Shown here in pieces: positions 59,401-64,000 of a DNA stretch of 64,000 bases. Made by a program: the position numbers and the translations under genes. Below the pieces are notes generated by a model that searched no databases, had not been told where the DNA came from, and saw only the letters and a program-made list of their open reading frames with translations. Each line of letters starts with the position of its first letter. The first letter of the stretch is position 1. Origin of the DNA: Girardinichthys multiradiatus (lineage: Eukaryota > Chordata > Actinopteri > Cyprinodontiformes > Goodeidae); the NCBI RefSeq assembly GCF_021462225.1, contig NC_061806.1:28230144-28294143 (forward strand), written 5' to 3'.

Positions 59401-60964
59401 TCTGAATGCATTCAGCTCTGTTTTGGAAACATCTGGAGCGTAGAACCTTAGGATCATTATTCAGAAGATATGTTACCCGCTCAGACAGTTCAGTCTTTCT
59501 AAGCTCTGCTTCAGATCATGTCTCCTGTGCTTTAAGAGTGTGTTGTTGTGACTAACGAGTCCTCAGCCACCTGTTTGGAGATGGTCTTCGCCGCAGCTCT
59601 GTGCCGTTGTTAGGAGACGGCTGTTTGGCAGCACTGACTGAGGCAGTGAACAGCTCAGTAAAGAGGCTCTGTGAGCGGCACCAGGACCTGCTCTCTGCTC
59701 GGGCTGAACAGCTGGGTTTAGGCGTCCTTTAAGCACAGATTGTTAGCGTCCTCCAGCTCTGAACACTTCAGAGATCTTCATGGAGCAGGAAGCAGCAGTG
59801 AAACGCTCTCAGTAATGAGCTACACGACTCACTGTTTGTTGATGCTTCAGCATCTGGACTCAGATTCTTGTTAGGAAGTGCGTAGAAATCTGTGCCGATA
59901 AGCCAATAAGTTGAATTTGCAGATGTTCTCTTGACAAACATAAAAAAATTGTAAAGTTATAAAGTGCTTCAGAAATTAAAAGCAAAGATTTTATTTAAGT
60001 CTCATATTTTGCCCATTTTAGTCCAGTTTAATCTTCTCTTCATGCCTTCTTTTATTTTTCCTTTATTGTTTGACAGGTATTTTCTTGAGGCCTCATGACG
60101 CCATGTTGGATGTCTTAATTAAATGGCTGATTAGATGGAGGAAGGCACTGAGTAAATGAAGGGATGTGTGGAGGGATTAATAAAAGAGGAGCCTGGTAAT
60201 TACCCAGGAAGGTCAGGGCTGCTTTACCTTCACAGCTTAATTATGGCCTCTGATTGTGATACATTTTAAACCAACGAGCAGCAGCAGGAGGAATTGTTTG
60301 TATCATGTTTCCATTTGTCCCAGTTGGAAACTCCATCACCTTTCAGCCTGTGTTACTGGGGTGCAGCTAGTCACATTTTTTTTATTACCAGGTTGCCACC
60401 AAGCACTTTTTCTACTCAAGTATTTTCTTATTTTATTCTTTAAGTGCAGCAACTGCAGCAATTTCCAGCCTCAATAAGTAATCATGGTGAATAGTTGATT
60501 TCAGTGCTGTCAGAAATTATTATGATTAGGCTTACTATTTATACTCAAGTAGCCATGGGTGATAAATCTTTGTAGATAGGATCAGCTCCTCTCAGTCTGA
60601 TAGTTTAAAACTGGAAAAATGTCACGGAGGAATCTCTGCCACACGGTACCAGTATCGTGGTGAGTTCTTTTAAATGAAGGTTAAAAATCCATTTGTTCAG
60701 TTGCCTTTGACTCTTCTATTTAAACTATTAACTGAAACATCATCAATTTCAGCCTGTAGTCCAACTTTTCTTTCCTTTATCATGCCACTACAATGTACTT
60801 TTTCATAATGTGAAGCACTTTGAATTGTCTTGTTGCTGAGATGTGATACACAAATAAATTTCCTTGGTGTTCTGGTGTTCCTGAGGTCAGGATGCAGCAG
60901 GAGATGGATAGATAGATCAGAGCTTCCACTGCAGTAAAGAGAGTGTTGCTCCAGGAACTGTGCT
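59401..60964. other. Non-coding stretch
   Basis: No gene is supported. 60050-60260 is non-repetitive, with several TTAATTA-type sites and balanced composition; it could be a conserved non-coding element. Confidence 0.35.
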
Positions 60965-61158
60965 GAAAAGTGAGGTGGTTCATTTGATCAAGACGTCTCC
61001 CAGTGGGGAGATCCCACTGGAAGGAGACCCAGAATCAATTGGACGGATAAGGTATCCCTTCTAGTCAGGAAATGTCTTAGCTTGGGATCCTCTGGGATGG
61101 ATGGATGGATGGATGGATGGATGGATGGATGGATGGATGGATGGATGGATGGATGGAT
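60965..61158 (+). mobile_element. RTE-like LINE 3' fragment ending in a (GGAT)n array
   Basis: AGTGAGGTGGTTCATTTGAT, then CCACTGGAAGGAGACCC and CTTGGGATCCTCTGG follow the end of RTE-type LINEs, and the element runs straight into 16 GGAT units (61095-61158). The microsatellite thus looks like an expanded LINE tail. Confidence 0.7.
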
Positions 61159-64000
61159 TTGGGAAACCTTCCAAGTAAAAAATATGGTGAACTGAAAAAT
61201 AATTCAGTATTTTCTGCACGTTTGCATCGGTCTGTTTTGATGTCCAATATGGAGTCCTGCCAGCATCAGGTGGGAGGGGCTGTAGAATCACCTCATCCAT
61301 CTCCTTGATGGACCAACTGTTCCTCATCACATGAGGTGTCTGTCTCTCTCTTAGTCTCTCTGACACACACCGACTCACACTCACACACACACAAACACCT
61401 CTGAAAACATTAAAACTGCCGTGTGCTCTGACCGTGACTCCTCCTGCCAGGAAAACCACTTAATCAGCCGTATGGTCCGGGTGACCCCCCACCCACCACC
61501 CTTCTCCCTCCCACTCCTGCCTCTATGCATCTCTGCAGCCGTTAAGCTCTTTAATAAGTTTGGATCAGGGACGCTGGATGTGAAATGTGGCAGGGAATGA
61601 GTGATGAGGGGGAGTGGGAATGCTGCAGATGCTCCAACGAGCAGAGCAGAGATCATCCAGGCCAGAGACGCTCTGCTGCAGGAATAAAATCAGGACTTAA
61701 AGTGTTTACAGCTCTGATCACGTGCTGTAATCTTTAAACATTTATCTCCACTACCAGGAATTCCCTGGAGACCATTTTGATCTTTCCAGGTTGAACTGAG
61801 TTTATGGGACATGAAGATGTTGGGCCTGTGCTCATTGTTACCTCATAAACGTCTGCAAACGTTTTGGGCTCTGCGGTTATGAGTCAGTTTTTTTCTCATT
61901 TTTATTTCATTTTCCATTTTATTCATATTTTATTATCTTTTGCAAAAGGCTTTTACTTGTGCTTGGATTCTTTTAACCTTTTATATTTAGTTTTATTTCC
62001 TTGCTCATGTCCTTGGGTTTAAAATGTTTCATTGCTCAAGGAATTGCTATAAAAGCAGAGTTGAAGGTTGTCTGTGGTTACTGAGAGAGTTAAATACACC
62101 TGAAGTAAAGGAAGAATCCAGGCCGTTGAAATTCATCACACTTCAATAAACTCACTGCTGTCAGCAGTAGAGGACAGTTCTGAGCCTGGTTGGAGCTGAG
62201 GAAACTGTAGAGGGAACTGAAATGCAGTGTGGAACATCTGATCCAGGTGTTGTTCCTGCAGACAATCACAGTTCATCATAGTCCAAGTGTTTTTAACTTT
62301 CTAGGGAGGAATTATCCTTCCTTTTCATAAAGGATGCTTCCAGATGATCGTTTTTTGATTCTAAAGTAGAATTATGTGATGAATTCATTTTTCCATCAGA
62401 TAAAGAGTCTTAACCTGACACATATTGCAACATTGGAGTTTGTCCACAGTAAATAAGTTAATTATTGTCTGTATCTGACAGAAAGGTTTACTAAAGGATT
62501 TTATTTTCTTTCTTTCTGACAGAATGTTACACACACTGAGAACTAAATGAAGTTCATAAAAGACCCGAAGGTTTCAAAGAGCTATTTAGTGATGTTTTCT
62601 CCATGTAATCCTCAGGAATCCTCGTTCAGAAGAATAACGTTTGAATACAAAGACATGCAGACATGCACACACTCATTCTGTCGCATTAAGCAGGAAAATG
62701 TTGGAATAGATGGATGCTTCGTGTCGATGCTTCCACAGAATGATGAAAAATAAGATAGATCTCTTCCTCCTTTTGCTCACTCTAAGTGACTCTAATAAGC
62801 AAGTCGTCCAGATGCTGCTTGATTACCCTTGACCTCCTCCTTCCACATGATATTATACTGAATGAACATCCTCCTTTTTCCTGTTCTCTTCTCCTCTGCT
62901 GTACTTAAGATTATTCAGCGCTGCTCATTTATCTTCGCTCTTGGGAATCAGATTTATCTGGCTGATTTGTTCGTATCTGGGTCACAGTCCTAATGAAAAT
63001 GGCTGATTCGGAATGAGGCAAATGGAAATGAAATGTCATTAGAAGGAGAGACTCATTCAAGTCCTGGTGTAGATTTGAATCGTTGATTCAGAGAGTCAAA
63101 TGAAGCATTTGCGTCGCAGCAGACTGCAGATTATGTTTTTAATTTCCATAAGTAGACATATTCAGCACAGAGAGGTCTGAGAGTAAACAGAAATATGATC
63201 AGCTTCCATTTTCATTTCTCTGTTCAATTAAAGGGAATTTTAAAAGGCAGCGTTTGTTACTGTGATTCAGCTGCTTTTTGTTGCTGTTTATGTAGTACAA
63301 ACATGCATGTAAAGGAGCTGCAGGCTGAGGAGCTGCGAAATGAGGAGCTAGAGCCGAGGAGATGCAAGCTGAGGAGCTGTGGACTGTGGAGAATCAACAC
63401 ACAAACCAGGAGATGTTTCTAACTACAACCATTGACTGCAGTGGAGGCAGACTGTGTTAACACCAAACAGTGAGCAGTCAGACTCAACCCAGGCGCGAAG
63501 TTAGACCTGGCTCTTTTCTGAATAGCCCCGGACTTCTTGATAGAAGATATTTAGAAGAATTAAAAATTTGCAGCCACAAAATTGTATTGGACTTAACATT
63601 TTTATATAAAAGCAATCTTTTTTTTTTTTATTGTGTTCCATATAATCACATCCCGCTCCACCTAACCTGACAATGAGTTAAAAGGAGAAGACAAGAAATG
63701 GCTATTTGCGCACTCGCAGCACCATGAATGCGCAACTATGCGCACAGACAGAGACGGACTCGATTCTGGAGAAGTCCAGAACAGCAGTTTACTCCAGGTC
63801 GACCTGCCTCCTTCATTACCTGAAAGGTTACACTGAGCGGCTCAAACAGGGATCATTTCAGAGCAACCATGGAGCCAACCAGAGAGAGGGAGCCTAGAGG
63901 GTGTGTTCAGGAACAGGTGGAAGCAGAGCGGTATAACCCAGGAGAAGATAGCGGTACAACCTGAATGCTGACTCGGAATGGGCTAATTGTAAGTTACAGC
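61159..64000. other. Non-coding stretch to window end
   Basis: No exon is supported. A few imperfect GAGGAGCTG repeats occur at 63312-63382. 62930-63080 is non-repetitive with GCAAATGGAAATGAAATG, reminiscent of POU-type binding sites, but this is only composition. A T-rich run lies at about 63620-63629. Confidence 0.35.
63312..63382. repeat. Imperfect GAGGAGCTG short tandem repeat
   Basis: About six variants of the 9-12 bp phrase (GGAGCTGCAG, GAGGAGCTGCG, GAGGAGCTAG, GAGGAGATGC, GAGGAGCTGTG) follow one another, giving a Glu-Leu-rich frame of no evident meaning. Confidence 0.6.

Overview
The window looks like a piece of a teleost fish nuclear genome, probably a percomorph. The signs are vertebrate splice sites around exons of an Eph receptor tyrosine kinase gene, moderately AT-rich intronic DNA, long CA/GT and GGAT microsatellites, and fish-type mobile elements (several Tc1/mariner lineages, Rex1/L2-like and RTE-like LINE pieces, tRNA-derived SINEs, a hAT-like element).

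The only gene recognised with confidence is an EphA-class receptor on the + strand, best matched from memory to epha10. Exon 2 is 10502-10566 and exon 3, which carries most of the ephrin-binding domain, is 11951-12623. Both have canonical splice sites and compatible phases. No fibronectin III, transmembrane, kinase or SAM exon is seen downstream, so the rest of the window is most simply an intron 3 of more than 51 kb. Two further coding candidates lie in that interval and are less certain: a first coding exon on the - strand (17368-17618) and a two-exon small type I membrane protein on the + strand (55469-55841).

Layout. 1-10500: non-coding, with a Tc1-like relic, a 42-bp/128-bp higher-order satellite (7.4-8.3 kb) and a - strand LINE copy (9.0-10.4 kb). 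10.5-12.6 kb: epha10 exons. 12.6-25.4 kb: intron with a 131-bp GT tract, a Tc1 relic, a 5'-truncated SINE with a perfect target duplication, and the - strand candidate exon. 25.5-29.85 kb: a 4.3-kb hAT-like element with 32-bp perfect terminal inverted repeats and an 8-bp duplication; it holds a 2-kb GAGA/TATA satellite and a nested SINE. 29.85-57.5 kb: intron with LINE fragments, a Tc1 derivative with 200-bp inverted repeats, a 22-bp minisatellite, a tRNA SINE and the candidate membrane-protein gene. 57.5-59.4 kb: a nested pair of Tc1/mariner elements, in which a nearly intact DD36E element sits inside an older, decayed DD34E-type copy. 59.4-64 kb: intron with an RTE-type tail and GGAT array.

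The genes do not form an operon or pathway. The story here is one receptor gene with a very large, transposon-filled intron in which the order of several insertions can be read. Family names rest on recognition from memory; no search was run.
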